A stretch of DNA of 42,556 bases. Source: Suilimivivens sp964614185. GTDB lineage: Bacteria; Bacillota; Clostridia; Lachnospirales; Lachnospiraceae. The position numbers were made by a program, and so were the translations under genes. The stretch is taken from positions 1 through 42,556 of the forward strand of contig CAZTKJ010000028.1 of the NCBI GenBank assembly GCA_964614185.1, given 5' to 3'. The notes under the pieces were generated by a model. The model was not told the origin of the DNA and did no database searches. It saw only the letters and a program-made list of their open reading frames with translations. Each line of letters opens with the position of its first letter. Position 1 is the stretch's first letter. Shown piece after piece: positions 32,010 to 41,156 of the stretch.

Positions 32010-33449
32010 ATGAATAAGCGTAAAATCATCAGTATTATAGGAAAGATTATTTTAATAGAGGCAGCTCTTATGATTCCGGCGCTCTTAGTTGCCATTGGTT
32101 ATGGAGACGGGGATGCCCCGGCATTTATCGGTACCATCATTCCGGCCATAGTCCTGGGTTTTTTCTTTTCGTCGGTGAAACAGTCGGATAGAAGAATCAG
32201 CAGCAGGGACGGCTATTTTATTGTAGCTGCTGCATGGATCATTATTTCTTTGATTGGTGCAATGCCGCTTTATTTTGCAGGGGGATTTCATTCATACTGG
32301 AATGCGCTGTTTGAAATCGTATCAGGTTTTACTACTACCGGAGCATCTGTACTTGCAGCACCTGAAGAACTGGGGCATGGTATCATTTTTTGGAGAAGCT
32401 TTACCCATTGGATTGGCGGTATGGGGGTGCTGGTCTTTGTGTTGATGGTAATGCCTATGGAAAATGATAATTCCATGCATCTGGTACGGGCAGAGGTGCC
32501 CGGTCCTACGGCGGGAAAGCTGGTGCCGAGAATGCGCACTACTTCTATGATCCTGTATGGGATTTATACAGCAATGACGCTGATACTGGTGATATTGCTG
32601 ATCTGTGGAGGCATGCCGATTTTTGACAGTTTCTGCATTACCTTTGGTACGGCAGGTACCGGGGGATTTGCCGTTAATTCCGCAGGAATTGCAGGTTATA
32701 ACAGTCTCTATATAGAAATAGTGGTTGGGATTTTTATGCTGCTTTTTGGAATTAATTTTAACGTCTACCATCTGATCCTGTTTGGCAATATAAAGGATGT
32801 TCTGAAAAATGAAGAAGTAAAAGTATATCTTGGCATTGTTGCTTTGGCCACAATGGCTATCTCCTTTAATATTGTAAATCAGGCAGGAGCCATGGGAATG
32901 GCTGTGCGGGAGGCTTTTTTCCAGGTAGCCAGTATCATTACCACTACAGGATTTGCTACAGTGGATTTTAATTACTGGCCGGAATTTTCTAAACATACAC
33001 TGGTACTTTTAATGATCATCGGAGCCTGTGCAGGTTCTACGGGAGGCGGTTTCAAAATATCACGTGTGCTGATTTTGATCAAATCCTTCTTTGCAGAAAT
33101 CAGAAGGATCATTACACCAAAAGCTGTCATTACTGTACGGCTGGATCATAAGCCGGTGGATAAACAAACTGTAAATTCCACCAAAGTCTATGCAGCAGCT
33201 TATATGATTTTAATCTGTGTTGGTACATGGATCCTGTCATTGGACGGCAAGGATCTGACTACGAATATTACTGCTGTTTTGTCCTGTTTTAATAATATCG
33301 GGCCGGGTCTTGCCCTGGTGGGGCCAATGAATAACTTTAGCGTATATTCCGATTGGGCCAAGGTATTGTTATCCATTATAATGCTGACAGGAAGACTGGA
33401 AATATTCCCAATGTTTTTGCTGTTTGCAAAATCAACCCACGATAAATAG
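32010..33449 (+). CDS. trkH: TrkH: potassium uptake channel subunit
   Basis: 479 residues, the full length of TrkH. About ten membrane segments with the four pore loops carrying the selectivity Gly in TTTG/TGGF-type turns: SGFTTTGASV, GTAGTGGFAV, TTTGFATVDF and FNNIGPGLALVGP. GACAGSTGGGFKISR is the family signature between pores. Together with trkA just upstream it makes a Trk K+ uptake system in the cytoplasmic membrane. AGAAAGG lies upstream of the ATG. The gene order aspS-trkA-trkH looks like one transcript because no terminator is visible between them. Confidence 0.95.
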   Translation: MNKRKIISIIGKIILIEAALMIPALLVAIGYGDGDAPAFIGTIIPAIVLGFFFSSVKQSDRRISSRDGYFIVAAAWIIISLIGAMPLYFAGGFHSYWNALFEIVSGFTTTGASVLAAPEELGHGIIFWRSFTHWIGGMGVLVFVLMVMPMENDNSMHLVRAEVPGPTAGKLVPRMRTTSMILYGIYTAMTLILVILLICGGMPIFDSFCITFGTAGTGGFAVNSAGIAGYNSLYIEIVVGIFMLLFGINFNVYHLILFGNIKDVLKNEEVKVYLGIVALATMAISFNIVNQAGAMGMAVREAFFQVASIITTTGFATVDFNYWPEFSKHTLVLLMIIGACAGSTGGGFKISRVLILIKSFFAEIRRIITPKAVITVRLDHKPVDKQTVNSTKVYAAAYMILICVGTWILSLDGKDLTTNITAVLSCFNNIGPGLALVGPMNNFSVYSDWAKVLLSIIMLTGRLEIFPMFLLFAKSTHDK

Positions 33450-33469
33450 AATGATGTAAGGGGGCGTCC

Positions 33470-33895
33470 ATGAAAGTCTTATTAATCTTACTGGAAAAAA
33501 TGAAGAAAAGTATACAAATAATATGTGGATTGCTGGAATTGATCGTAGCTGTACTGGTTCTTATCGGTATTTTACTTTCCATATTCAGTCTTGTGGGCAA
33601 CATAGAGGTTTTTCAACTGCTGTTAACGGATACCGCGTCATTTAAACAGTATTTGGCTCAGATTTTTATGCTGGTGATAGGAATAGAATTTTTAGTAATG
33701 CTTTGCAGACCCAGTTCAGAGAATGTAATTGATGTCATTATTTTTTTGGTGGCAAGGCATATGATTGTTATTGATACTACACCTTATCAGGACTTTGCCT
33801 CGGTAATCAGTGTGGCAGTTCTCTGTATTGTGCGCAGATATCTGAGGGTGACAAAGGAAAATCAGGAAGAAAAAAAGAGAACAGAGCAGAAATAA
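33470..33895 (+). CDS. PsiE-like membrane protein
   Basis: 141 residues with three or four hydrophobic segments. The C-terminal part, FLVMLCRPSSENVIDVIIFL followed by ARHMIVIDTTPYQDFASVIS and the basic R-R-Y-L-R-V tail, resembles the phosphate-starvation-inducible PsiE family, whose molecular role is unknown. A GGGGG tract lies ahead of the ATG. It begins 20 bases after trkH and is probably the last gene of that transcript; a hairpin follows. Confidence 0.7.
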   Translation: MKVLLILLEKMKKSIQIICGLLELIVAVLVLIGILLSIFSLVGNIEVFQLLLTDTASFKQYLAQIFMLVIGIEFLVMLCRPSSENVIDVIIFLVARHMIVIDTTPYQDFASVISVAVLCIVRRYLRVTKENQEEKKRTEQK

Positions 33896-33896
33896 G

Positions 33897-33927
33897 AAAT
33901 GCCGGCACGCTTTGCATGCCGGCATTT
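33897..33927. terminator. Hairpin between converging transcripts
   Basis: A perfect 11-bp stem, AAATGCCGGCA with TGCCGGCATTT, around a nine-base loop. T runs are short on either side. It is shared by the trk transcript and ptb-buk. Confidence 0.65.
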
Positions 33928-33952
33928 GATATGTAATAACAAGATTTCAAGT

Positions 33953-35020
33953 TTAGTATTTCATAGCCTCTTCTTCGCCGTTCATAACCCGAAGAGCGCC
34001 TTGTGTTAAGGCAAGAAGTTCATCTTCACCGGGATATACGGTAAAGGGAGCAATAAATCCTGCCCGCTCCTGCATCTGATCAACTACATCCTTATTGTAA
34101 GCGATACCGCCGGTTACGATGATCTGGTCTACTTTTCCCTTTAATACACAGGACATGGAGCCGATATTTTTGCAGACCTGCAAAACAAAAGCTTCACGGA
34201 CTTCTGCAGCATGAGCATCGCCGTTTTCAATCATTTTAGCAACATCCCGCATATCATTTGTTCCCAGATATGCATTGAATCCGCCGTTTCCTACTACTTT
34301 TTTGTAAACTTCTTTTTCCGTATATTTACCGGAGAAGCACATTTTGATCAGTGCGCCTGAAGGAACAGCACCTGCTCTTTCCGGTGAAAAAGCGCCGTCA
34401 CCGTCCAATGCATTAAATACATCAATGACGCATCCTTTTTCATGAGCGCCTACGGAAACGCCGCCGCCCATATGAACTACGATCAGATTTAAGGAATCAT
34501 AGGAAACTCCCTTTTCTTTTGCATAGCGCTTGGCAACTGCTTTCTGGTTTAATGCATGGAATACGCTGGTACGAGGAAGCTCAGGAACGCCTGAATATCT
34601 TGCAATAGGAATTAATTCATCCACTACAACAGGGTCTACAATATAGGAAGGAACACCAATGGAATCACCGATTTCCCTTGCCAGGATACCGCCCAGGTTA
34701 GAGGCATGCTGGCCCTGCTTTCCAATCTTTAAATCTTCAAGCAGTTCATCACTGACTTCATAGGTACCGCCGGGAATAGGTTTTAACATACCGCCCCGTC
34801 CTACGATTACCTGCAGGGAGTTAATGTCAAAGCTCTTTTCCTCAAGGAGGTCAAGAATGATCTGTTTTCTGAAATCTTTTTGGTCTACGATAGAAGCATA
34901 CTGCGCGATTTCTTCGGTAGAATGACGAAGGGTCTCTTCAAATAACAGGGTTTCATCCTCAAATACACCAATCTTAGTGGAGGTGGAACCGGGATTAATG
35001 ATTAAGCTTTTTATTGACAT
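33953..35020 (-). CDS. buk: Butyrate kinase
   Basis: 355 residues, the usual Buk length. The acetokinase-family N-terminus LIINPGSTSTKIGVFEDE (phosphate loop), VGRGGMLKPIPGGTYEVSDE, VVDPVVVDELIPIARYSGVP, HMGGGVSVGAHEKG and VTGGIAYNKD are diagnostic of butyrate rather than acetate kinase. It converts butyryl phosphate plus ADP into butyrate plus ATP. It is the second gene of the ptb-buk operon, 17 bases after ptb, with GGAGGA ahead of the ATG. Such pairs also act on branched-chain acyl phosphates, so that substrate cannot be ruled out. Confidence 0.95.
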   Translation of the reverse strand: MSIKSLIINPGSTSTKIGVFEDETLLFEETLRHSTEEIAQYASIVDQKDFRKQIILDLLEEKSFDINSLQVIVGRGGMLKPIPGGTYEVSDELLEDLKIGKQGQHASNLGGILAREIGDSIGVPSYIVDPVVVDELIPIARYSGVPELPRTSVFHALNQKAVAKRYAKEKGVSYDSLNLIVVHMGGGVSVGAHEKGCVIDVFNALDGDGAFSPERAGAVPSGALIKMCFSGKYTEKEVYKKVVGNGGFNAYLGTNDMRDVAKMIENGDAHAAEVREAFVLQVCKNIGSMSCVLKGKVDQIIVTGGIAYNKDVVDQMQERAGFIAPFTVYPGEDELLALTQGALRVMNGEEEAMKY

Positions 35021-35037
35021 TTGAATTCCTCCATATC

Positions 35038-35958
35038 TTAATTATTTTTTGACATTGCTTCTGCAACAACAGCGCCCAGAGCAATGGAATTTACTTTGGT
35101 TTCAAAATCGTCAGAACGTGATGTCAGAATAACGGGAGCCTTGGTTCCGGTAAGAATATTTCCGTTTACGACCTTGGCAGTATGTACCAGACACTTGTAT
35201 ACAAGGTTTCCGGCATGAATATCGGGGAAAAGGAGAATATCGGCGTCTCCCTGGATAGCTCTGTCGGTAGCACCTTTGTGCTTGGCAGCTTCAGGGTCAA
35301 TGGCCAGGTCTAAGGATAAAGGACCGTCAACAATACATCCGGTAATTTTTCCTTCCTGATACATCTGTGTCAATTCACCTGCTTCAACGGTTGCAGGCAT
35401 CTTGGGATTTACCACTTCCACAGCAGCAAGAGGAGCTACCTTGGGATTTTCAATACCGCAGGCATTGGTGATTTCCAGTGTGTTGTGGATAATGTTTACT
35501 TTGTCTTCCAGTGTAGGATAGGGAATGAAGGCTACATCTGTTAAGAACAGAAGATGGTCGATGCCTTCAATGTCAAATACACATACATGGGATAAAGGCT
35601 TGCCGGTACGAAGACCTACCTCTTTGTCAAGAACACTCTTGAGAAAACCTTTGGTGTCGATCAATCCCTTCATGTACATGTCAGCTTTTCCATCATGAAC
35701 CAGTTTAACTGCAGTAAGAGCAGCTTCTGTTTTGTCCTCTACGTGAATGATTTCAAAACCGCTTAAGTCCATATTGAGGGATGCAGCGATTTCTTTGATT
35801 TCTTTTTCATTACCAACTAAGATGGCATCTGCAATTTTTCTTTCCTTGGCAGCTTTTACAGCTTCCAGTACAGCAGAGTCCTGAGCTACGGCAACGGCTA
35901 CTTTTTTAGTGCCGCACTCATTGACCTTGGCAATTAAATCAGCAAATGTTTTACTCAT
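35038..35958 (-). CDS. ptb: Phosphate butyryltransferase
   Basis: 306 residues, normal for Ptb. It has the phosphate acetyl/butyryl transferase (PTA_PTB) fold: KKVAVAVAQDSAVLEAVKAA, ILVGNEKEIKEIA, DMYMKGLIDTKGFLKSVL, and the strong C-terminal NGNILTGTKAPVILTSRSDD with the conserved Ser-Arg-Ser. It converts butyryl-CoA and phosphate to butyryl phosphate, feeding Buk. The ATG at 35958 has GAGGTG upstream. On the minus strand a -10 TATAAT (35992-35997) marks a likely promoter; its -35 is poor. No other gene of the butyryl-CoA pathway lies in the window. Confidence 0.95.
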   Translation of the reverse strand: MSKTFADLIAKVNECGTKKVAVAVAQDSAVLEAVKAAKERKIADAILVGNEKEIKEIAASLNMDLSGFEIIHVEDKTEAALTAVKLVHDGKADMYMKGLIDTKGFLKSVLDKEVGLRTGKPLSHVCVFDIEGIDHLLFLTDVAFIPYPTLEDKVNIIHNTLEITNACGIENPKVAPLAAVEVVNPKMPATVEAGELTQMYQEGKITGCIVDGPLSLDLAIDPEAAKHKGATDRAIQGDADILLFPDIHAGNLVYKCLVHTAKVVNGNILTGTKAPVILTSRSDDFETKVNSIALGAVVAEAMSKNN

Positions 35959-36154
35959 TTCTTTTCACCTCGTATGTTTTATTTAAATTTTATTATAAGA
36001 AACACTTCGTTAAAATAGTAACACTGTTTGAAAAAAAAGGCAATCATTTCTGCAACCTCTTTCTTAGCAGCAGGGTATATTAATAGAAGGATTTGTGCCA
36101 GAATAAACAGTACAGACAGATTTCCTGTTATGTACAGAAAGGAACAGAAAGAAA

Positions 36155-37312
36155 ATGAGGAAAAAAGCAGGGAATGTCATAGCGGCAGTATTGATGATAA
36201 GTATTTTACTTGGCGGATTTGACCGGATAGAAGTAAAAGCGGCAAATGAAGATCAGGCAAAGGAAATCCAGGAACAAGCCATATCTGTTACTAAAAAGCG
36301 TGTACGTCCGGTGAAGAAGGGAGAAAGTCTGACAGGAATTGCCAGAGATGTCTATGGAGACAGTTCCAAAGCAGAGCTTTTATATGAGGCAAATAAAAGT
36401 ATGATCGGGGAGAATCCTGACTATTTACAGGCAGATACTTATCTGGTACTTCCGGAAATACCCTCTGAGCAGATGGAATGGAAGGAGCTGTATGAAAGAA
36501 CAGGACAGAAGGATAAAGAAAACGATTATGAATGGGATATTTATGATGCCTGGTGTAAGGAGGATGTTCCTTACAGGATAGAAGAACATTACTTCTACAA
36601 AGACCCGTTGGATGAGGATTTTGGAAAGTGGGAAGCTTCTGAAGAAACTATGGATATCTGTTATCCCCAGATCGTATTTAAAGATGGAAGAGACGCTACC
36701 CTTATTAATATCGCCATCAGAGACTGTGCCATGGATTCTGCTTATTTTCTTTATCTGGAGCCTTCTGACGAGCTGCTTGCCACCTGTAAAAACGATGAGA
36801 GATTTGACCTTTCCTGGCTTATAAGCAGGGTACATTATCAGATTACTTATATGGATGACCATCTCTTCAGTGTAACTTTTCAGGATTCCTATTTTTCCGG
36901 AAGTATTTATACAGAAAGTTATGAGCTTCGGGCTGTTACCATTAATCTGGATACAGGACATGTATACACTAGAGATGAACTGTTTACAAATAAGGAACAG
37001 CTGGCAGAAAAGGTGCATGATATTCTGCAGTCGGAATATGCGGAAGAAGATAATCAGTATCTGGTTTATGAAGAGATCATGGATACCGAACTATTCAGGC
37101 AGCTTCTTGAAACAGAACGCTGGATAGACGGGCGCTATAAGGGCGTTATGTTCCTTGACAAAACGGGCATCAATATCGGAGCCAGTTTCAGGGTAGGAAA
37201 TGACGGATTCATATGGCGGGGATACCGCACAGCACCTTTTACGCCACAGGAGATAGCAGAGTATCAGTCAGATTCAGATTTTTTTGAAATATGGAAGCCA
37301 AATTTATTGTAA
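36155..37312 (+). CDS. Exported LysM-domain protein
   Basis: 385 residues. A signal peptide (KKAGNVIAAVLMISILLGGF, cleaved near VKAA) is followed by a LysM domain at ~46-105 (RPVKKGESLTGIARDVYGDS to YLVLPEIP), which binds peptidoglycan or chitin-like glycans. The rest (~140-385) has the layout of DUF3298/DUF4163-type domains: ITYMDDHLFSVTFQDSYFSG, AVTINLDTGHVYTRDELF and a late NIGASFRVGN strand. It probably acts outside the membrane at the wall; the enzymatic role, if any, is unknown. GAAAGGAACAGAAAG lies ahead of the ATG. The genes after it are separated by a promoter at 37319. Confidence 0.8.
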   Translation: MRKKAGNVIAAVLMISILLGGFDRIEVKAANEDQAKEIQEQAISVTKKRVRPVKKGESLTGIARDVYGDSSKAELLYEANKSMIGENPDYLQADTYLVLPEIPSEQMEWKELYERTGQKDKENDYEWDIYDAWCKEDVPYRIEEHYFYKDPLDEDFGKWEASEETMDICYPQIVFKDGRDATLINIAIRDCAMDSAYFLYLEPSDELLATCKNDERFDLSWLISRVHYQITYMDDHLFSVTFQDSYFSGSIYTESYELRAVTINLDTGHVYTRDELFTNKEQLAEKVHDILQSEYAEEDNQYLVYEEIMDTELFRQLLETERWIDGRYKGVMFLDKTGINIGASFRVGNDGFIWRGYRTAPFTPQEIAEYQSDSDFFEIWKPNLL

Positions 37313-37318
37313 AACCTG

Positions 37319-37346
37319 TTGCACGAAATCATATATTTGATAATAT
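37319..37346 (+). promoter_or_regulatory. Promoter of the membrane protein pair
   Basis: -35 TTGCAC, 16 bases, -10 TAATAT, just after the LysM gene; AAGGAGG then precedes the start codon at 37387. Confidence 0.6.
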
Positions 37347-37386
37347 ATAATTAATTTTATTTTCACACTAAAGGAGGAAAAAGATT

Positions 37387-38079
37387 ATGAACGGCAATTA
37401 TGAAAAATGGCTGGAAAAGGAAAAAGAATGGGTCAATGAGGCCGAGAAGAAATGTAAGCAGGATACGTTGAAGTATTGTCTGCTGACATTAGTGGGTTGT
37501 GTTGTGGTGCTTGGCGCTATCGGGCTTTTTGCGGCAGGTATCGATGTACAGGCCATGCTTCGGAATATGCTGATTGGATTTGTTGTGGGAATTGTTATGG
37601 TGCTGTTCATAGTTATGATGACTAAACCTACCTGGCCCGCTAAGCGCTATATGAATCTTCTGAAAGTCCAGGTGGAAGATGTGCTTTCTTCTGAGGAAAG
37701 AGAAGAATTTGCAGCACAGATGCTTGGAAACGATATGAAACGGGTTTCCTGGATAGGGGAAGAAAAAACAGAAGAAAAGGTATTGATCACCAAAGATTAT
37801 GCTCTTCGTGTCACCGGAAGAGGAGGGGCTGTGATGGTACAGCTTCAAAAGGTAAAACGTGTTGAGACAGATGTGAGAGAATATACCGTTACAACAAGAG
37901 GCAATGGTTTTAAAATGGATCAGACCTCAACAGTTTATCCTATATGCTTCTATTATCAGCAGCCGCTGGAAAATAGCAAAGGAAAATGTGATAAGGAATT
38001 TATTTTTACCAGACGGGAAGATCGGGAGAAAATATCCCATATTCTGAATGAAATGAAAATCGGAGAGCAAAGTTTATGA
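37387..38079 (+). CDS. Membrane protein of unknown function
   Basis: 230 residues that I do not recognise. A charged N-terminal helix (1-28) precedes two membrane segments (about 29-50 and 57-77), and the rest is a cytoplasmic beta-rich domain of ~150 residues (EKVLITKDYALRVTG, GAVMVQLQKVKRVETDV, ICFYYQQPLE) that may be a PH-like or YcxB-like fold by its strand order. AAGGAGG lies before the ATG. The stop overlaps the next ATG by four bases, so the two products are made together and probably interact. Confidence 0.7.
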   Translation: MNGNYEKWLEKEKEWVNEAEKKCKQDTLKYCLLTLVGCVVVLGAIGLFAAGIDVQAMLRNMLIGFVVGIVMVLFIVMMTKPTWPAKRYMNLLKVQVEDVLSSEEREEFAAQMLGNDMKRVSWIGEEKTEEKVLITKDYALRVTGRGGAVMVQLQKVKRVETDVREYTVTTRGNGFKMDQTSTVYPICFYYQQPLENSKGKCDKEFIFTRREDREKISHILNEMKIGEQSL

Positions 38080-38675
38080 AACAGATGTTAAGAGACATGA
38101 AAATGAACTCATTTACCATTCTGCTTCCTAAGATCGTTATTGTGGCAGGAATTGGAGTTGGGGGAATCTTTATGGGAAGAGAATACCCGATCATGTATGC
38201 TGTTGCTGCTGTAATGCTGCTTTTAGCGCTATGGCTTCTGATCAGTTCATTGTCCGGGCGCACACTAAAGACAGTAAAGGAATTTATTTCAAAGCTGAAT
38301 GTGGCGGAGCAGGAAAAGCTGGGTCTGGATTATCAGAATGCATGGAAGGGCAGCCGTACCATCAGAATAGGGAAGGACTTTACCTTTGTGTGTGATGATG
38401 CCGGCAGAATCTACCGAAACAGTGAGATCATATGGATATATGAATGGCATGAGAATGCAGGCTCAAATAAAAATTATTATTTTAATCTGTATCTGATAGA
38501 TAAGCAGGAACCGGAAATTCTGGGTACTACGGAGAAGACTTATAAGAAGATCATGGAATATTATGAAAATAATTTCCCTCATATTGTGGTAGGACGCAGT
38601 GATGAGGCAGGTTATTTGTACAACAATGACAGAGAAAAGTTCCTGCATCTGAAATATTATAACGGACAGGAGTAA
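38076..38675 (+). CDS. Membrane protein of unknown function, coupled to the previous gene
   Basis: 199 residues, unrecognised. Two adjacent membrane segments lie at ~15-55 (LLPKIVIVAGIGVGGIF and MYAVAAVMLLLALWLLIS); then a soluble domain with strands IRIGKDFTFVCDD, EIIWIYEWHEN and YYFNLYLIDKQ, and the end IVVGRSDEAGYLYNNDREKF. The plan (two membrane segments plus a small beta domain) is that of the upstream protein, so the two may be distant paralogues. The four-base ATGA overlap suggests coupling. The GH13 gene follows after 14 bases, probably in the same transcript. Confidence 0.7.
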   Translation: MKQMLRDMKMNSFTILLPKIVIVAGIGVGGIFMGREYPIMYAVAAVMLLLALWLLISSLSGRTLKTVKEFISKLNVAEQEKLGLDYQNAWKGSRTIRIGKDFTFVCDDAGRIYRNSEIIWIYEWHENAGSNKNYYFNLYLIDKQEPEILGTTEKTYKKIMEYYENNFPHIVVGRSDEAGYLYNNDREKFLHLKYYNGQE

Positions 38676-38689
38676 AAGGAGATCAAACA

Positions 38690-40231
38690 ATGGCTGCATG
38701 GCTTGACAATGCAATTTTCTATGAAATATATCCTCAGTCTTTTGCGGATTCCAATGCAGATGGGATTGGGGATCTGCAGGGGATCATATCGAAGCTTGAC
38801 TATATCAAGGAACTGGGATGTAATGCTTTGTGGCTCAATCCCTGCTTTACATCGCCTTTTGGGGATGCCGGTTATGACGTGGCGGATTATTATACCATTG
38901 CGCCAAGATACGGAACCAATGAAGATGCCAGAGAGTTGTTTGAGGAAGTACATAAAAGAGGAATGCATATTCTGCTGGATCTGGTGCCGGGACATACTTC
39001 CGTGGAACACCCCTGGTTTAAGGAATCTATGAAGCCGGAACGTAATGAGTATACGGACAGATATATATGGACGGACAGTATCTGGGAGAGTCCGGAAGAT
39101 ATGGGAAGCATAAGGGGAATTTCCGACAGGGATGGTTCCTGCGCAGTTAATTTCTTTTCTTCCCAGCCGGCGTTAAATTACGGATACTATAAGGTCACAA
39201 GGCCATGGCAGATGTCTATGGAAGATGAGGGACCAAGGGCAACCCTGGAAGAAATGAAAAATGTCATGCGCTTCTGGCTGACTATGGGATGTGACGGGTT
39301 CCGCGTAGATATGGCAGGTTCTTTGGTGAAGCAGGATGAAGAAGGAAAGGGAACTATTGCTCTTTGGAAAAAAGTAAGAAGCTTTTTAGATGAGGAGTTC
39401 CCCGATGCCGCTATGGTTTCTGAGTGGGGAGAACCGGATAAGTCCCTGCAAGGTGGCTTTCATATGGACTTTTTGCTGCATTTTGGCCCTTCCCATTACA
39501 ATGATCTGTTCCGTTGTGAGCATCCCTATTTTAAGAAGGAAGGCAAAGGAGACATTTCAGCATTTGTAGCTAAATATAAAGAGAATTATGAAAAATCCGA
39601 AAAAAAAGGATTGATCTGTATTCCTTCCGGTAATCATGACATGGAAAGAATATCATACCGTATGGATGATGAGGACAGAAAGATTGCTTTTGCATTTCTG
39701 CTCTCTATGCCCGGCGCGCCCTTTATTTATTATGGGGACGAAATAGGTATGCGTTATCTTGAAAAGGTTGTTTCTGTGGAAGGCGGTTATAATCGGACAG
39801 GCTCCCGCAGTCCTATGCAGTGGGATGAAAGTGTAAACGCAGGCTTTGGCATGTCCTCCAAAGAAAAGCTGTATATCAGGCAGGATGAAAGTAAAGACAG
39901 ACCTACTGTCAAAAAGCAGCAGGCAGATAAGAATTCCCTTTATCATGAGATCAGGAAACTGATCGGAATCAGGCAGAGCCACAAAGCCTTGCAGAGCAAA
40001 GGAGAAATAGAGTTCATTTTTGCCCGGAAAGAGGCTTATCCTTTTGCTTATCTTAGAAGCAGCGGGGAAGAAAAGATTCTTGTGGTGCTGAATCCTTCCA
40101 ATCAAAATGCGGATTTTGAATATGACTTAAAATCTGCAAAAACTATCTATTCTTTTGGTGGAGAAGTTACTTTGCAGGACGGCAGGATCACTGCACCGGC
40201 ATGTTCTGCAAATTATATTCTGCTGCAGTAG
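38690..40231 (+). CDS. GH13 alpha-glucosidase or trehalose-type enzyme, cytoplasmic
   Basis: 513 residues without a signal peptide. The GH13 barrel is complete: region I LLDLVPGHTS, region II GCDGFRVDMAG with nucleophile Asp207, region III AAMVSEWGEP with acid Glu245, and region IV SGNHDMER with Asp317. The opening AIFYEIYPQSFADSNADGIG and the exclusive use of alpha-glucosidic bonds suggest an oligo-1,6-glucosidase, trehalose-6-phosphate hydrolase or trehalose synthase-like relative; the subfamily cannot be settled from sequence alone. RBS AAAGGAG lies before the ATG. No sugar transporter is adjacent. A hairpin terminator follows. Confidence 0.88.
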   Translation: MAAWLDNAIFYEIYPQSFADSNADGIGDLQGIISKLDYIKELGCNALWLNPCFTSPFGDAGYDVADYYTIAPRYGTNEDARELFEEVHKRGMHILLDLVPGHTSVEHPWFKESMKPERNEYTDRYIWTDSIWESPEDMGSIRGISDRDGSCAVNFFSSQPALNYGYYKVTRPWQMSMEDEGPRATLEEMKNVMRFWLTMGCDGFRVDMAGSLVKQDEEGKGTIALWKKVRSFLDEEFPDAAMVSEWGEPDKSLQGGFHMDFLLHFGPSHYNDLFRCEHPYFKKEGKGDISAFVAKYKENYEKSEKKGLICIPSGNHDMERISYRMDDEDRKIAFAFLLSMPGAPFIYYGDEIGMRYLEKVVSVEGGYNRTGSRSPMQWDESVNAGFGMSSKEKLYIRQDESKDRPTVKKQQADKNSLYHEIRKLIGIRQSHKALQSKGEIEFIFARKEAYPFAYLRSSGEEKILVVLNPSNQNADFEYDLKSAKTIYSFGGEVTLQDGRITAPACSANYILLQ

Positions 40232-40289
40232 ACTACTCTATGGCATTTGCTCTTTGAGAGAAGAATAACAAAATATAGCTACAGTGAAC

Positions 40290-40322
40290 AGGGAACTGCA
40301 GTCAGATGCAGTTCCCTTTTTA
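40290..40322 (+). terminator. Terminator after the GH13 gene
   Basis: AGGGAACTGCA pairs perfectly with TGCAGTTCCCT around a six-base loop and is followed by a T run. Confidence 0.9.
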
Positions 40323-40334
40323 CTGTTATATAAT

Positions 40335-40440
40335 TTTAAATTGATTGTTTTTTATGATATAATGAGCGTTAGCGAGAAGAATGAGTTTACTCATTCGGCG
40401 AGCGGCGAATGCTGATCATGAATCGAAGATTCATGATATA
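40335..40440 (+). promoter_or_regulatory. Promoter and palindromic leader of the two-component operon
   Basis: -10 TATAAT at 40358-40363 with a weak -35 (TTTAAA, 40335). The leader has two perfect hairpins: GAATGAGTttACTCATTC (40379-40396) and a 10-bp stem ATCATGAATC/GATTCATGAT (40415-40424, 40428-40437) with a GAA loop. The GATATAAT lead-in resembles the element at 25881. Confidence 0.5.
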
Positions 40441-40481
40441 TTATGAAAAAAATATAGAAGATAATGAACAGGAGAAATCTT

Positions 40482-41156
40482 ATGCCGTATAAGATATTGA
40501 TTATTGATGATGATACGGAACTTCTCAAAATGCTGAGAAAATATTTTGAAATGAAAAAGTACGAAATAACTACGGCAGAGAATGGCATTGAAGGATTAAA
40601 CAAAATAAAACTGCAGCCGGACATCATACTATTGGATGTAAATATGCCGAAAATTGATGGGATAGAGATATGCCGGAAGATACGGGATAAGGTATCGTGT
40701 CCGATTATATTTTTGACGGCACGGGTAGAGGAACAGGACATTGTTAACGGGTTTTCTTCCGGTGGCGATGATTATATTTTAAAACCATTTAACTTGAAAG
40801 AGCTTGATGCAAGAATTGCAGCCCACCTGAAACGGGAGGAACGGCGTAAAATCAAGACAGAATGCAGTTTTTGGGGAGAATTGTCGATTGATTATAGGGC
40901 TAAGACCGTACAGATTCATGAAAAATATCTGGAGTTGACAAAACTGGAATACGCAATCATTGAATTTTTATCCATGAATCCGGGAATGGTCTTTGATAAA
41001 GAAAGAATTTATGAGAAAGTCTGTGGATTTGATGCAGAGGGTGACAGCAGGGTAATTACGGAGCTGATTCGCAGAATCAGAAATAAGTTCCAAAAATATA
41101 CAGAAACGGAATATATTGAAACCGTATGGGGGATGGGATATCGATGGATAAAATAA
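40482..41156 (+). CDS. OmpR/PhoB-type response regulator
   Basis: 224 residues from the ATG at 40482, chosen for AGGAGA six bases upstream; an in-frame start at 40464 is less likely. The receiver has the acidic pair in ILIIDDD, phosphoacceptor Asp52 in ILLDVNMP, Thr79 in FLTAR and Lys101 in YILKPF. The C-terminal winged helix (LTKLEYAIIEFLSMNPGMVF, VITELIRRIRNKF, YIETVWGMGYRW) is the Trans_Reg_C domain. It should bind DNA after phosphorylation by the kinase encoded next. Its stop overlaps the kinase start by 13 bases. The likely target is the ABC transporter just downstream, by analogy with such loci. Confidence 0.95.
   Translation: MPYKILIIDDDTELLKMLRKYFEMKKYEITTAENGIEGLNKIKLQPDIILLDVNMPKIDGIEICRKIRDKVSCPIIFLTARVEEQDIVNGFSSGGDDYILKPFNLKELDARIAAHLKREERRKIKTECSFWGELSIDYRAKTVQIHEKYLELTKLEYAIIEFLSMNPGMVFDKERIYEKVCGFDAEGDSRVITELIRRIRNKFQKYTETEYIETVWGMGYRWIK

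Noticed and set aside
36028..36222. Possible 64-residue gene ahead of the LysM gene
   Set aside because: Overlaps the LysM gene signal peptide in another frame, and the product is basic and featureless.
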